NCBI RefSeq assembly: GCF_001636295.1
Contig: NZ_CP014209.1
Coordinates: 3,038,001 to 3,102,000, forward strand
Reading direction: 5' to 3'
Source: Isoptericola dokdonensis DS-3
Lineage (GTDB): Bacteria; Actinomycetota; Actinomycetes; Actinomycetales; Cellulomonadaceae
Length of the DNA stretch: 64,000 nt
Every line of letters begins with the position of its first letter. The first letter of the stretch is position 1. Below the pieces are notes generated by a model. The model was not told the origin of the DNA, searched no databases, and saw only the letters and a list, made by a program, of their open reading frames with translations. Positions 1 to 7,512 of this stretch are shown here, piece by piece. Position numbers and translations under genes: made by a program.

Positions 1-75
1 CTCAAGGCGACCCTGGTCAGCTCGAACCTGTCCGACACCGAGACCCGGGAGCTCAAGGAACGGTTCGGCTCCTGA
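1..75 (+). CDS. C-terminal fragment of an unidentified protein
   Basis: An open frame runs in from the left edge and stops at TGA 73-75. Only 24 residues are visible, ending LKERFGS. A charged tail with LKATLVSSNLS is loosely like the end of DUF1269-type membrane proteins, but this is too short to assign. A strong terminator follows 23 nt after the stop, which supports this being a real 3' end. Confidence 0.5.
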   Translation, partial: LKATLVSSNLSDTETRELKERFGS

Positions 76-97
76 ACCGCGCACCCGCGCCCGCCAC

Positions 98-133
98 GAC
101 GCCCTCCGTCCCCCCGTCGGGGCGGAGGGCGTC
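98..133 (+). terminator. Rho-independent-type hairpin after the left-edge gene
   Basis: Perfect 11-bp arms GACGCCCTCCG (98-108) and CGGAGGGCGTC (123-133) enclose a 14-nt loop. It lies directly downstream of the stop codon at 75. There is no long T tract, as is usual in GC-rich actinobacteria. Confidence 0.75.
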
Positions 134-157
134 GTCGTCCCCCGCACCTCGTCACGT

Positions 158-199
158 CCGGATGAGAGTTCTCTCATCCGGGCCTCCTCCGCGTCTCAT
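158..199 (+). promoter_or_regulatory. Operator-like element A: GATGAGA-N4-TCTCATC plus TCTCAT
   Basis: An 11-bp perfect inverted repeat CCGGATGAGAG-TT-CTCTCATCCGG occupies 158-181. A further TCTCAT lies at 194-199. GATGAGA (161), TCTCATC (172) and TCTCAT (194) are spaced 11 and 22 bp apart. The same three elements with the same spacings recur at 942-980, upstream of the paralogous gene. It ends about 54 bp before the ATG at 253. The 11-bp phasing suits tandem binding of an OmpR-type regulator, and one is encoded at 4264-4920 (inference). Confidence 0.55.
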
Positions 200-252
200 G
201 CCCGGCACCCAGGCTGAGGAACGTCAACGAAGTCCGTTCGGAGGGGAACGCC

Positions 253-927
253 ATGAGGTCGTCGGTGAGGAAGCGTTGGGCGGTCGGGACCGTCGCGGTG
301 CTCGGCATGGGAACCGTCAGTGCGGCGGCGCTGGGACTGCTGGACAAGGTGCCGCTCGGCGAGAGCGCCGCGGCCGTGACGCTCTCGGCCGAGGATCTCG
401 CCGCGGCACGGGCCGCCGCCGACGTGAGCCCCACGCCGTCCCCGAGCTCCACGGCCGTCCCGAGCGCGAGCTCGGCCCGGTCGGCGCAGTCCGCCGGGAC
501 GCAGACCGGCGCCTCCGCCGCGTCGGCGCGGTCCGCCGCCTCGGCCACCGGCGCCTCCGGCCAGCAGGCGTCCGCAGCGTCGGCCCGGTCGGCGGCCTCC
601 GCCCGGTCGGCCGCGTCCGCGCGGTCCGCGGCGTCGCCCGCCGCCGCCCCGCGTCAGCAGGCCGCCTCCGCGGCGTCGGCCCGGTCGGCCGCGTCGGCCC
701 GTTCGGCCGCGTCCGCGCGGTCCGCGGCGTCCCCGGCCGCCGCCCCGCGTCAGCAGGCCGCCTCCGCGGCGTCGGCCCGGTCCGCGGCGTCCCCGGCACC
801 CGCCCCGAAGAAGGCCCCGGCCGCCTCGCCGGCGTCACCCGCGACGCCCGACTCGCCCGCCTCCGCGGCCTCGCCCGCGTCGCCGGCCTCGCCCGACTCC
901 CCGGAGTCCGCGGACTCCGGGGACTGA
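253..927 (+). CDS. Ser/Ala/Arg-rich low-complexity exported or membrane-tethered protein (copy 1)
   Basis: A 224-residue protein of unknown function. The N-terminus has basic residues (MRSSVRKRW) followed by a hydrophobic stretch of about 20 residues, so it is probably a signal peptide or anchor. Residues from about 60 onward are almost entirely Ser, Ala, Arg, Gln and Pro. They include many SAASARSA-type units and two nearly identical blocks around APRQQAASAAS. The start is chosen from a strong GGAGGGGAA ribosome site at about 239-247. The first 50 residues match the next gene (RSSVRKRW/KPSVTKRW, TVSAAALGL/VVSAAAVGL, AAVTLSAE/AAVTLPAA), so the two are paralogs. The disordered tail may span the cell wall, which is inference. 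Confidence 0.75.
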   Translation: MRSSVRKRWAVGTVAVLGMGTVSAAALGLLDKVPLGESAAAVTLSAEDLAAARAAADVSPTPSPSSTAVPSASSARSAQSAGTQTGASAASARSAASATGASGQQASAASARSAASARSAASARSAASPAAAPRQQAASAASARSAASARSAASARSAASPAAAPRQQAASAASARSAASPAPAPKKAPAASPASPATPDSPASAASPASPASPDSPESADSGD

Positions 928-937
928 CCCGCCACGA

Positions 938-980
938 CCCCGATGAGACCACTCTCATCGGGGTCTCCCGGAGGTCTCAT
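938..980 (+). promoter_or_regulatory. Operator-like element B, same architecture as element A
   Basis: CCCCGATGAGA (938-948), four bases, then TCTCATCGGGG (953-963), followed by TCTCAT at 975-980. Core spacings of 11 and 22 bp equal those of element A. A degenerate TCTCCC sits between them at 964. The hairpin directly follows the stop of copy 1, so it could also terminate that gene. Shared spacing with element A favours a common regulator site for both paralogs. Confidence 0.55.
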
Positions 981-1045
981 CCCCGGGTCCCACGATGGTC
1001 GTACCCCGCACCGAGCGGGCACCGCAGCACACGAGGAGCAGCACC

Positions 1046-1456
1046 ATGAAGCCGTCCGTCACGAAGCGCTGGATCGTCGCCGGCACCGCCGCCGCCCTGG
1101 GGGTGGGCGTCGTGAGCGCCGCCGCCGTCGGCCTCGACGACAGGGCCGCGCCGACGGAGACGGTCGCCGCGGTGACGCTGCCGGCCGCGCAGACCACCCC
1201 GGCGGCGTCCACCACGGACGCCGTCCCGGGCGACGTCGACCCCTCGCCCGAGTCCGCGGACTCGCCCGCCGAGTCCGCCGTCGACTCCGCCGACTCCCCA
1301 CAGGCGGCGCAGCCGCGCGCGAACGAGGTCGTCGAGACCGCGGCCTCCGCCGGCAGCGGGCAGTCGCCCCAGTCGGCCGACTCGACCGACACCCCGCCCT
1401 CGGTGCAGTCCGCGCGGTCCGCCGACTCCGCGCGCTCGGCCGGCTCGGCGGACTGA
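1046..1456 (+). CDS. Ser/Ala/Asp-rich low-complexity exported or membrane-tethered protein (copy 2)
   Basis: A 136-residue paralog of the preceding gene, with the same N-terminal plan: basic residues, a hydrophobic segment, then AAVTLPAAQ. After residue 55 it is dominated by Pro, Ser, Ala and Asp, with SADSARSAGSAD-type units at the end. ATG 1046 is preferred over an upstream in-frame ATG at 995. GAGGAG lies a suitable distance before 1046, and the upstream part reads through the region of the operator-like repeats. The tail is more acidic (ESADS) than that of copy 1. Function is unknown; being exported or anchored is inferred. Confidence 0.7.
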   Translation: MKPSVTKRWIVAGTAAALGVGVVSAAAVGLDDRAAPTETVAAVTLPAAQTTPAASTTDAVPGDVDPSPESADSPAESAVDSADSPQAAQPRANEVVETAASAGSGQSPQSADSTDTPPSVQSARSADSARSAGSAD

Positions 1457-1532
1457 CGTGCGCGCGACGGGCGCCGTCCTGGACCGGCGTGGTGAACGAG
1501 CGCACCACGCCGGTTCTGGTGAGGATGGGGCC

Positions 1533-2741
1533 GTGGCGCAGAACGACCTGGACCTCCTGACGGGCGAGGACGCGACCGAGCTCCTCGCGACCGCCGTGGC
1601 GACCGCGGGGGGTGAGCTCGTCGACTGGTCCGTGCGGCAGGTCGACCACCGGCCCGGCCGGTCGACGACGGTGGCCTACCGGGCGCGCGTCCGGTGGGCG
1701 GGCCCGGGCGAGGGGACGGTCCGCACCGAGACCCTCGGCGCCTCGCTCGGCCGGCCCGCCGACCAGCAGGTCCCCGGGGTCCTCACCCTCGACGACGGCG
1801 AGCACGCCGTGGCGGTGTGGCGGTTCCCCGGCGACCCGGCGCTGCCCGCGCTGGCGACCGCGTTCGACGCGCACGCCGTGGCCACGCTGCTCGGCGACCT
1901 CGGTGTGCCCGAGGTCGCGCGCGGGCCCGTGACGCTCAAGGTGCGGGCCTACCGGCCGACGCGCCGCGCCGTCATCGAGGCCAGCACTCCCGGGGCCCGG
2001 GTGTTCCTCAAGGTGGTGCGGCCGGACAAGGTCGACGACCTGCACGCCCGGCACGCCCTGCTCGCCGGGGCGGGCCTGCCCGTGCCCAAGCCGCTGGGCC
2101 GCAACAACGACGGTCTGCTCGTCATCGCGCCGCTGCCCGGGGAGTCGATGCGGCACGCCGTCCGGGACGGCGGTGCCGTGCCAGGCCCGGAGGAGGTCGT
2201 CGAGCTGCTCGACCGGCTGCCTCGCGACGTCGCCGACCTCCCGCGCCGCACCTCGTGGAGCGAGAACGCCTCGCACTACGCGTCGGTCATCGGTGCCGCC
2301 CTGCCGGGCGAGGCGCAGCGTGCCGCCCAGCTCGCCACCGCCGTCGAGCAGCGCATCGCCGGGCTCCCCGCCGACGACCCGACGCACGGCGACCTCTACG
2401 AGGCGCAGGTCATGCTCACCGACGGCCGCATCACGGGCCTGCTCGACGTCGACTCCGCCGGGCCGGGCCGCCGCGCCGACGACCTGGCGTGCCTCGTCGC
2501 GCACGTCGAGACCCTGGCCCTGCTGCGCGGCTGGGACACCGAGCGGCTCCACGGGCTCGCCGTGCGGTACGCGCACGGGTTCGCCGGCGTCGTCGACCCG
2601 GACGAGCTCACCGCCCGGATCGCGGGCGTGCTGCTGTCGCTCGCGACCGGTCCGCACCGGGTGCAGGAGGCCGACTGGCCGGCGCAGACGTCCGTGCGCC
2701 TGGACGCCGTCGAGCGGTGGTTCGCCGGGATCCCGGGGTGA
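1533..2741 (+). CDS. Aminoglycoside/choline phosphotransferase-fold kinase-like protein
   Basis: A 402-residue protein of the APH/choline-kinase fold. Visible motifs are HGDLYEAQ at about residue 285 (Brenner motif, catalytic loop) and LLDVDSAG about 20 residues later (metal-binding DFG equivalent). The start is GTG 1533 with GAGG at 1521-1524; the longer frame from 1458 has no clear ribosome site. Its stop overlaps the GTG of the sensor kinase gene (GTGA), so it is the first gene of a three-gene operon with a two-component system. The substrate cannot be read from the sequence. It could be a small-molecule or antibiotic kinase. Confidence 0.75.
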   Translation: MAQNDLDLLTGEDATELLATAVATAGGELVDWSVRQVDHRPGRSTTVAYRARVRWAGPGEGTVRTETLGASLGRPADQQVPGVLTLDDGEHAVAVWRFPGDPALPALATAFDAHAVATLLGDLGVPEVARGPVTLKVRAYRPTRRAVIEASTPGARVFLKVVRPDKVDDLHARHALLAGAGLPVPKPLGRNNDGLLVIAPLPGESMRHAVRDGGAVPGPEEVVELLDRLPRDVADLPRRTSWSENASHYASVIGAALPGEAQRAAQLATAVEQRIAGLPADDPTHGDLYEAQVMLTDGRITGLLDVDSAGPGRRADDLACLVAHVETLALLRGWDTERLHGLAVRYAHGFAGVVDPDELTARIAGVLLSLATGPHRVQEADWPAQTSVRLDAVERWFAGIPG

Positions 2742-4267
2742 GCGGGCGACGGCGCGGCTGGCGCCCGTCGTCCCTGCCCGTCCGCACGAAGGTCCTCGCG
2801 TCCGTCCTGACGATGACGGCGCTGGGCCTGCTGATCGCGTGGGTCGTCACCGACGCCATCCAGGCGCGGGGCCTCACCGCGCGGATCCACGACGAGCTCG
2901 ACCAGGAGGTCGAGGAGTTCCGGGTGCTGGCCGAGCAGGGCGTCGACCCGGAGACCGGCGACCCGTTCGCCAGCGTCGACCAGCTCCTGCGCGTCGCGAT
3001 CGAGCGCAACGTGCCCGGGCCCGACCAGATGCTGGTGACGTTCGTGCAGGACGTCCCGCAGCTGTACGCGCCGCAGTGGGCGCGGCCCGTCGTCGACGAC
3101 CCCGCGCTGCTGGACCTCGTCGCCGCGATCCCGCCCGACGCCGCACGGGTCGTGGAGACGACGATCGACACCGACGTCGGCCGGATGCGCGTCGCGGCCG
3201 TGCCCGTGCGGGTCGACGACGGTGACGAGCACGGCACGTACGTCGTCGGGGTGGACACCCACCTCGCCCGCGAGCAGCAGGACGAGCTGCGGCGCACGTA
3301 CGTGCTGGTGTCGGCGGGCACCCTGGTGCTGGTCGGCGTCGTCGGCTGGCTCGCGACCGGGCGGCTGCTGCGCCCGCTCATGCAGCTGTCCGCGACCGCG
3401 CAGCAGGTCGGCGGCGACGACCTGTCGCTGCGCGCACCGGTCACGGGCGACGACGACGTCGCGACCCTCGGCCGGGCGTTCAACACGATGCTCGACCGGC
3501 TGGCGGCGGCGTTCGAGACGCAGCGCCAGTTCCTCGACGACACCGGCCACGAGCTGCGCACCCCGCTGACGGTGCTGCGCGGCCACCTGGAGCTGCTCGA
3601 CCCGCACGACGCGCACGACGTCACCGAGACCCGCGCGCTGCTGCTCGACGAGACGGAGCGGATGAGCCGGATCGTCGAGGACCTGGTGCTGCTGGCCAAG
3701 GCCGACCGGCCCGACTTCGTCCGGCCGGGCGAGGTCGACCTGGGCCGCCTCACCGACGACCTGCTGGACAAGGCCCGCGCGCTCGGCGACCGTCGGTGGC
3801 GGGTGGACGCCCGGTCCGAGCGGACGGTGCGGGGCGACGAGCAGCGCCTCACGCAGGCCGTCCTCCAGCTCGCGGACAACGCCGTGAAGTACACCGCGCC
3901 CGGCACGACGGTGGCGGTGGGCAGCGCCGTGGTGGACGGCCGGGCGCGGCTGTGGCTGCGCGACGAGGGCCCCGGCGTGCCGGACGGCGACCACGACCGC
4001 ATCTTCGAGCGGTTCGTGCGGGTGGACGCCTCGCCCGACGTGCGCGGGTCCGGCATCGGCCTCGCCATCGTCGCGGCCGTCGCGCAGGGCCACGGCGGCG
4101 ACGTGACCGCCGGGGCCGGGCGGCCCGGCGCGGCGCCTCCGGGTCTGCGGGTGGAGCTGTCCTGGCCCGCCGGTGCGGCGGGCGAACGGGACGTGCCCGA
4201 CGACGTGCCGGACGACACGACCCCAGGACCCGGGCGACCGGGCGACGAGCAGGAGGGACGACGGTGA
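2738..4267 (+). CDS. Membrane sensor histidine kinase (HAMP-HisKA-HATPase_c)
   Basis: A 509-residue kinase that would autophosphorylate and pass phosphate to the regulator encoded next. Transmembrane segments lie at about 18-38 and 188-208, enclosing an extracytoplasmic sensor of about 150 residues. A HAMP linker follows, then the H-box DDTGHELRTP with His about 271. The ATP-binding N-box is LADNAVKYT near 381, with DEGPGVP and GSGIGLAI as the G-boxes. GTG 2738 overlaps the upstream stop, and its own stop overlaps the GTG of the regulator. The acidic, Pro-rich C-terminal tail of about 35 residues is extra. The signal is unknown. Confidence 0.9.
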   Translation: MSGRRRGWRPSSLPVRTKVLASVLTMTALGLLIAWVVTDAIQARGLTARIHDELDQEVEEFRVLAEQGVDPETGDPFASVDQLLRVAIERNVPGPDQMLVTFVQDVPQLYAPQWARPVVDDPALLDLVAAIPPDAARVVETTIDTDVGRMRVAAVPVRVDDGDEHGTYVVGVDTHLAREQQDELRRTYVLVSAGTLVLVGVVGWLATGRLLRPLMQLSATAQQVGGDDLSLRAPVTGDDDVATLGRAFNTMLDRLAAAFETQRQFLDDTGHELRTPLTVLRGHLELLDPHDAHDVTETRALLLDETERMSRIVEDLVLLAKADRPDFVRPGEVDLGRLTDDLLDKARALGDRRWRVDARSERTVRGDEQRLTQAVLQLADNAVKYTAPGTTVAVGSAVVDGRARLWLRDEGPGVPDGDHDRIFERFVRVDASPDVRGSGIGLAIVAAVAQGHGGDVTAGAGRPGAAPPGLRVELSWPAGAAGERDVPDDVPDDTTPGPGRPGDEQEGRR

Positions 4268-4920
4268 GCAGCATCCTCGTGGCCGAGGACGAGGCACGGA
4301 TCGCGCAGTTCGTGCGCAAGGGCCTGCGCGCCCACGGGTTCGCGCCGACGGTGGTGGGCGACGGCCTGACGGCGGTGCAGCACGCCCTGAGCGGGGAGTT
4401 CGACCTCATGGTGCTCGACATCGGGCTGCCCGAGCTGGACGGGTTCGAGGTGCTCGAACGGCTCCGCGGGTCGGGCAGCACCATGCCGGTCATCATCCTC
4501 ACCGCGCGCGACTCCATCACCGACCGCGTGGCGGGCCTGGAGGGTGGCGCCGACGACTACATGGCCAAGCCCTTCGGGTTCGAGGAGCTGCTGGCACGCA
4601 TCCGGCTGCGGCTGCGCGAGCCGGCTCGTGCCGAGCAGTCGGCGCTGGAGCACGGCGGGCTGCGGCTCGACCCCGCGACCCGGCAGGTGAGCGTCGCCGG
4701 GCGCGCCGTCGACCTGTCGGCGCGGGAGTACACCCTGGCCGAGGTGTTCCTGCGCCACCCCGGCCAGGTGCTGTCGCGCGAGCAGCTGCTCTCGCGGGTG
4801 TGGGGCTACGACTTCGACCCGGGCTCGAACGTCGTCGACGTGTACGTGCGCTACCTGCGCCGCAAGATCGGGGCGGAGCGCATCGAGACGGTCCGGGGGA
4901 TGGGGTACCGGCTGGTCTGA
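4264..4920 (+). CDS. OmpR/PhoB-family response regulator
   Basis: A 218-residue regulator. The receiver domain has acidic residues near 9-10, phospho-acceptor Asp52 (VLDIGLPELDG), a conserved Thr in IILTARD and Lys102 (AKPFGF). The C-terminal winged helix includes LSAREYTLAEVFLRHPG and VDVYVRYLRRKI. It is translationally coupled to the kinase through a GTGA overlap. OmpR-type regulators usually bind direct repeats with about 11-bp phasing. That makes it a candidate for the elements at 158-199 and 938-980, though this is inference from position and spacing. Confidence 0.93.
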   Translation: MSSILVAEDEARIAQFVRKGLRAHGFAPTVVGDGLTAVQHALSGEFDLMVLDIGLPELDGFEVLERLRGSGSTMPVIILTARDSITDRVAGLEGGADDYMAKPFGFEELLARIRLRLREPARAEQSALEHGGLRLDPATRQVSVAGRAVDLSAREYTLAEVFLRHPGQVLSREQLLSRVWGYDFDPGSNVVDVYVRYLRRKIGAERIETVRGMGYRLV

Positions 4921-4926
4921 GCCGTG

Positions 4927-4958
4927 GCCCCGGCGCTCCGCCCGGCGCCGGCCGGGGC
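4927..4958. terminator. Bidirectional terminator between convergent genes
   Basis: Arms GCCCCGGC (4927-4934) and GCCGGGGC (4951-4958) lie between the regulator stop (4920, plus) and the LacI-family stop (4961, minus). Confidence 0.5.
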
Positions 4959-4960
4959 GG

Positions 4961-6007
4961 TCAGGCCGGGGCGGGGCCGGTGCTGGCGCGGACCACCAGG
5001 GACGTCGGCAGCCGCAGGTGCTGCTCGCGCGGGGTGCCCTCGAGGACGTCGAGCAGCATCCGCAGCGCCTCGGCGCCCATGCGGTGCAGCGGCTGGGCGA
5101 CGGTGGTCAGCGGGGGAGACGTGGTCGCGGACTCGGGGATGTTGTCGAAGCCGACGACGGAGAGGTCCTCCGGGACGCGCAGGCCGAGCTCGGCGGCGAC
5201 CTCGAGGACGTGGATCGCGGACTGGTCGTTGGCCGCGAAGACGGCGGTGGGGCGCTCGCCGCGGGTCGGCCGCAGGAGCTCGCGGGCGGGGGTGTCGGCG
5301 GTCTCGGGGCGGTAGCCGCCGACCCGGACCAGCGCGGGGTCGACGCCGATGCCGGCCCCGTCGAGCGCCTGCCGGTAGCCGAGCTCGCGCAGGCGGGCGG
5401 ACTCGAGGTCGGTGCGGCCGCCGAGGTGCGCGATGCGGCGGTGGCCGAGGGCGACGAGGTGCTCGACGGCCTCGCGGGCGCCGGTGGTGTTGTCCGAGTC
5501 GACGGTGTGCGTGCCCTCGGGGCCGGTGTGCGGGTCGACGGCGACGACGGGGATGCCGTTGGCCTCGGACAGCACCATGGTGGGGGTGACGACGATCGCG
5601 GCGTCGATGAGCGTGCCGGCGAGCCGGGACAGGGAGCGGCGCTCCCAGCCGGTGACCGTGCCGCCGTCGGACCCGCCGGAGTAGGCGAGGAGCTCATAGC
5701 CGGTGCCGGCGACGGCCGACGAGATGCCCTTGAGCAGCTCGGTGGAGTAGGGCTCGAACTCGGCGACGAGGACGCCGACGACGTTGGTGGACTGGCGGCG
5801 CAGGCTGCGCGCGACGAGCGACGACTCGTAGCCGAGGTCGGCGACGACGCCGAGGACGCGCTCCGCGGTGGCGGACGCGACGCCGTACCGGTTGTTGACG
5901 ACCTTGGAGACCGTGGCGACGGAGACCCCGGCGACGCGCGCGACGTCGGAGATCGTCACGCGGCCGGTGTACGGCTGCGCGGCAGGCTGGTCGGCGGCTG
6001 TGCTCAC
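4961..6007 (-). CDS. LacI-family transcriptional regulator of the adjacent sugar operon
   Basis: A 348-residue repressor. The N-terminal helix-turn-helix spans about residues 19-38 (ISDVARVAGVSVATVSKVVN), followed by the LacI hinge (SLRRQSTNVVGVLV). The periplasmic-binding-like effector domain contains HTVDSDNTTGAREAVEHL and AVFAANDQSA. Start is GTG 6007. It is transcribed divergently from the lipoprotein-permease-permease-GH3 operon, with a LacI-type palindrome between them at 6062-6081. The arrangement matches the bxlR-bxlEFG-bxlA type of xylo-oligosaccharide locus known from Streptomyces, so an oligosaccharide-responsive repressor is likely. The inducer itself is inferred. Confidence 0.9.
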   Translation of the reverse strand: MSTAADQPAAQPYTGRVTISDVARVAGVSVATVSKVVNNRYGVASATAERVLGVVADLGYESSLVARSLRRQSTNVVGVLVAEFEPYSTELLKGISSAVAGTGYELLAYSGGSDGGTVTGWERRSLSRLAGTLIDAAIVVTPTMVLSEANGIPVVAVDPHTGPEGTHTVDSDNTTGAREAVEHLVALGHRRIAHLGGRTDLESARLRELGYRQALDGAGIGVDPALVRVGGYRPETADTPARELLRPTRGERPTAVFAANDQSAIHVLEVAAELGLRVPEDLSVVGFDNIPESATTSPPLTTVAQPLHRMGAEALRMLLDVLEGTPREQHLRLPTSLVVRASTGPAPA

Positions 6008-6061
6008 CCCTGGAGCGTAGCCGTCCCGGGCCCGGGACGCGGGCGTCCGTCCGCGTTGTGA

Positions 6062-6085
6062 AACCGTTATCGAAAACGATTGACA
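6062..6085 (+). promoter_or_regulatory. LacI-type operator with TTGACA -35 box
   Basis: CGTTATCGAAAACG (6065-6078) is palindromic at 12 of 14 positions around a central CG, the usual form of LacI-family operators. A perfect TTGACA follows at 6080-6085, overlapping its edge. A -10 candidate is less clear (GGTAGGC region near 6108). It sits between the repressor gene and the transporter operon, so it probably controls the operon and possibly the repressor too. Confidence 0.75.
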
Positions 6086-6192
6086 GCGGTCCTCCAGGTT
6101 TGCGACGGTAGGCCTGCGCGGGAGCTCGGACCTCAGCGACGCACCGCGCCGGCATTCCGTACGACGAGTCGACGACGACCAAGGGGTTCACG

Positions 6193-7512
6193 ATGACGAG
6201 GACAATGCGCCGCGCAGGAGCGGTCGCGATGGGCGCCACCATCGCCCTCCTGGCCACGGCCTGCGCCGGCCAGGGCACCGCCAACACCGACACGGAGGAG
6301 ACCGCCAGCGCCGGCGGCGACACCACCGTCGAGTGGTGGCACAACTCCAACACCGGTGAGGGCAAGGAGTACTACGACCAGGTCGCCGCCGACTTCGAGG
6401 CGGCCAACCCGGGCGTCACCGTCCAGGTCGAGGCCATGCAGCACGAGGACATGGTCACCAAGCTGCAGGCGGCCATGCAGGCCGGCACCGACGTCCCCGA
6501 CGTGTTCATGAGCCGCGGTGGCGGCGAGCTGCAGGCCGACATCGAGGCCGGCCTCCTGCGCGACCTCACCACCGACGCCTCCGACACGATCGAGAAGATC
6601 TCCTCGTTCGCCGGGCAGTACAGCGTCGACGACAAGGTCTACGCCCTGCCGTTCTCCATGGGCATCGTCGGGTTCTGGTACAACAAGGACCTCTTCGAGC
6701 AGGCCGGCATCACCGACGTGTCGCCCAGCCCGACCATCGAGGAGTTCGACGGCTACCTCGACCAGCTCAAGGCCGCGGAGATCGACCCGATCTCCGTCGG
6801 TGCGGGCGACAAGTGGCCGGCCGCGCACTACTGGTACTACGGCGTCGTGCGCGAGTGCGGCTTCGACACCGTCGAGGCGGCGATCGACTCGGGCGACTAC
6901 TCCGACGAGTGCTTCCTCAAGGCCGGCGAGAACGTCCAGGACATCATCGGCCAGGAGCCGTTCAACCCCGGCTTCCTCGCCACCGCCGCGCAGTCCGGCC
7001 CGACGTCGGCCTCCGGCCTGCTCGCCAGCGAGCGCGTCGGCATGGAGCTCGCCGGTCACTGGGAGCCCGGTGTCGTCGGCGGCCTGCGCGAGGACCAGCA
7101 GGTCCCGGACTGGCTGGGCTGGTTCGCGTTCCCGACCTTCGAGGGTCAGGCCGGCGCCCCCGCCGACCAGATGGGTGGCGGTGACGCCTGGGCCGTGTCC
7201 CAGGACGCCCCCGACGCCGCCGTCGACTTCGCCGCGTACCTGCTGAGCGACGAGGTCCAGACCGGCTTCGCCGAGCTCGACATGGGTCTGCCCACCAACC
7301 CCGCCGCGACCGGCTCGCTGTCCAACGAGACGCTCGCCCAGCTCATCCCGGTGCGCGACGGCGGCGGCGAGACCCAGCTCTACCTGGACACCCGCCTCGG
7401 CCAGTCCGTCGGTGGAGCGATGAACGACGCGATCGCCCTGATGTTCGCCGGCGAGGCCGGCCCGCAGGACGTCGTCGACGCCATCGAAGAAGCCGCTGCG
7501 GCGCAGGGGTGA
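6193..7512 (+). CDS. ABC transporter sugar-binding lipoprotein
   Basis: A 439-residue extracellular solute-binding protein (family 1 type). The signal peptide ends in a lipobox LLATAC with lipidated Cys24. The mature part begins with VEWWHNSN and has the usual family features, for example VDDKVYALPFSMGIVGFWYNKDLFEQAG. It should capture an oligosaccharide outside the membrane and deliver it to the two permeases encoded next. Start ATG 6193 has AAGGGG upstream. It is the first gene of a four-gene operon. No ATPase gene is present, as in MsiK-dependent systems where one shared ATPase serves several importers. Substrate is probably xylobiose or similar, judged from the GH3 partner. Confidence 0.92.
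   Translation: MTRTMRRAGAVAMGATIALLATACAGQGTANTDTEETASAGGDTTVEWWHNSNTGEGKEYYDQVAADFEAANPGVTVQVEAMQHEDMVTKLQAAMQAGTDVPDVFMSRGGGELQADIEAGLLRDLTTDASDTIEKISSFAGQYSVDDKVYALPFSMGIVGFWYNKDLFEQAGITDVSPSPTIEEFDGYLDQLKAAEIDPISVGAGDKWPAAHYWYYGVVRECGFDTVEAAIDSGDYSDECFLKAGENVQDIIGQEPFNPGFLATAAQSGPTSASGLLASERVGMELAGHWEPGVVGGLREDQQVPDWLGWFAFPTFEGQAGAPADQMGGGDAWAVSQDAPDAAVDFAAYLLSDEVQTGFAELDMGLPTNPAATGSLSNETLAQLIPVRDGGGETQLYLDTRLGQSVGGAMNDAIALMFAGEAGPQDVVDAIEEAAAAQG

Noticed and set aside
995..1045. Upstream ATG start for the second Ser/Ala-rich protein
   Set aside because: It would add residues encoded by the promoter region, breaks the alignment with the paralog's N-terminus and hides the signal peptide. 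ATG 1046 has a proper ribosome site.
1059..2657. Long minus-strand open frame over the kinase-like gene
   Set aside because: It mirrors the GC-rich third positions of the plus-strand gene, which has Brenner and metal-binding motifs. No start signal or domain is visible on the minus strand.
2396..4758. Minus-strand open frames over the two-component genes
   Set aside because: They cover the clear sensor kinase and regulator on the other strand and consist of low-complexity Arg/Pro/Gly or Ser/Arg sequence.
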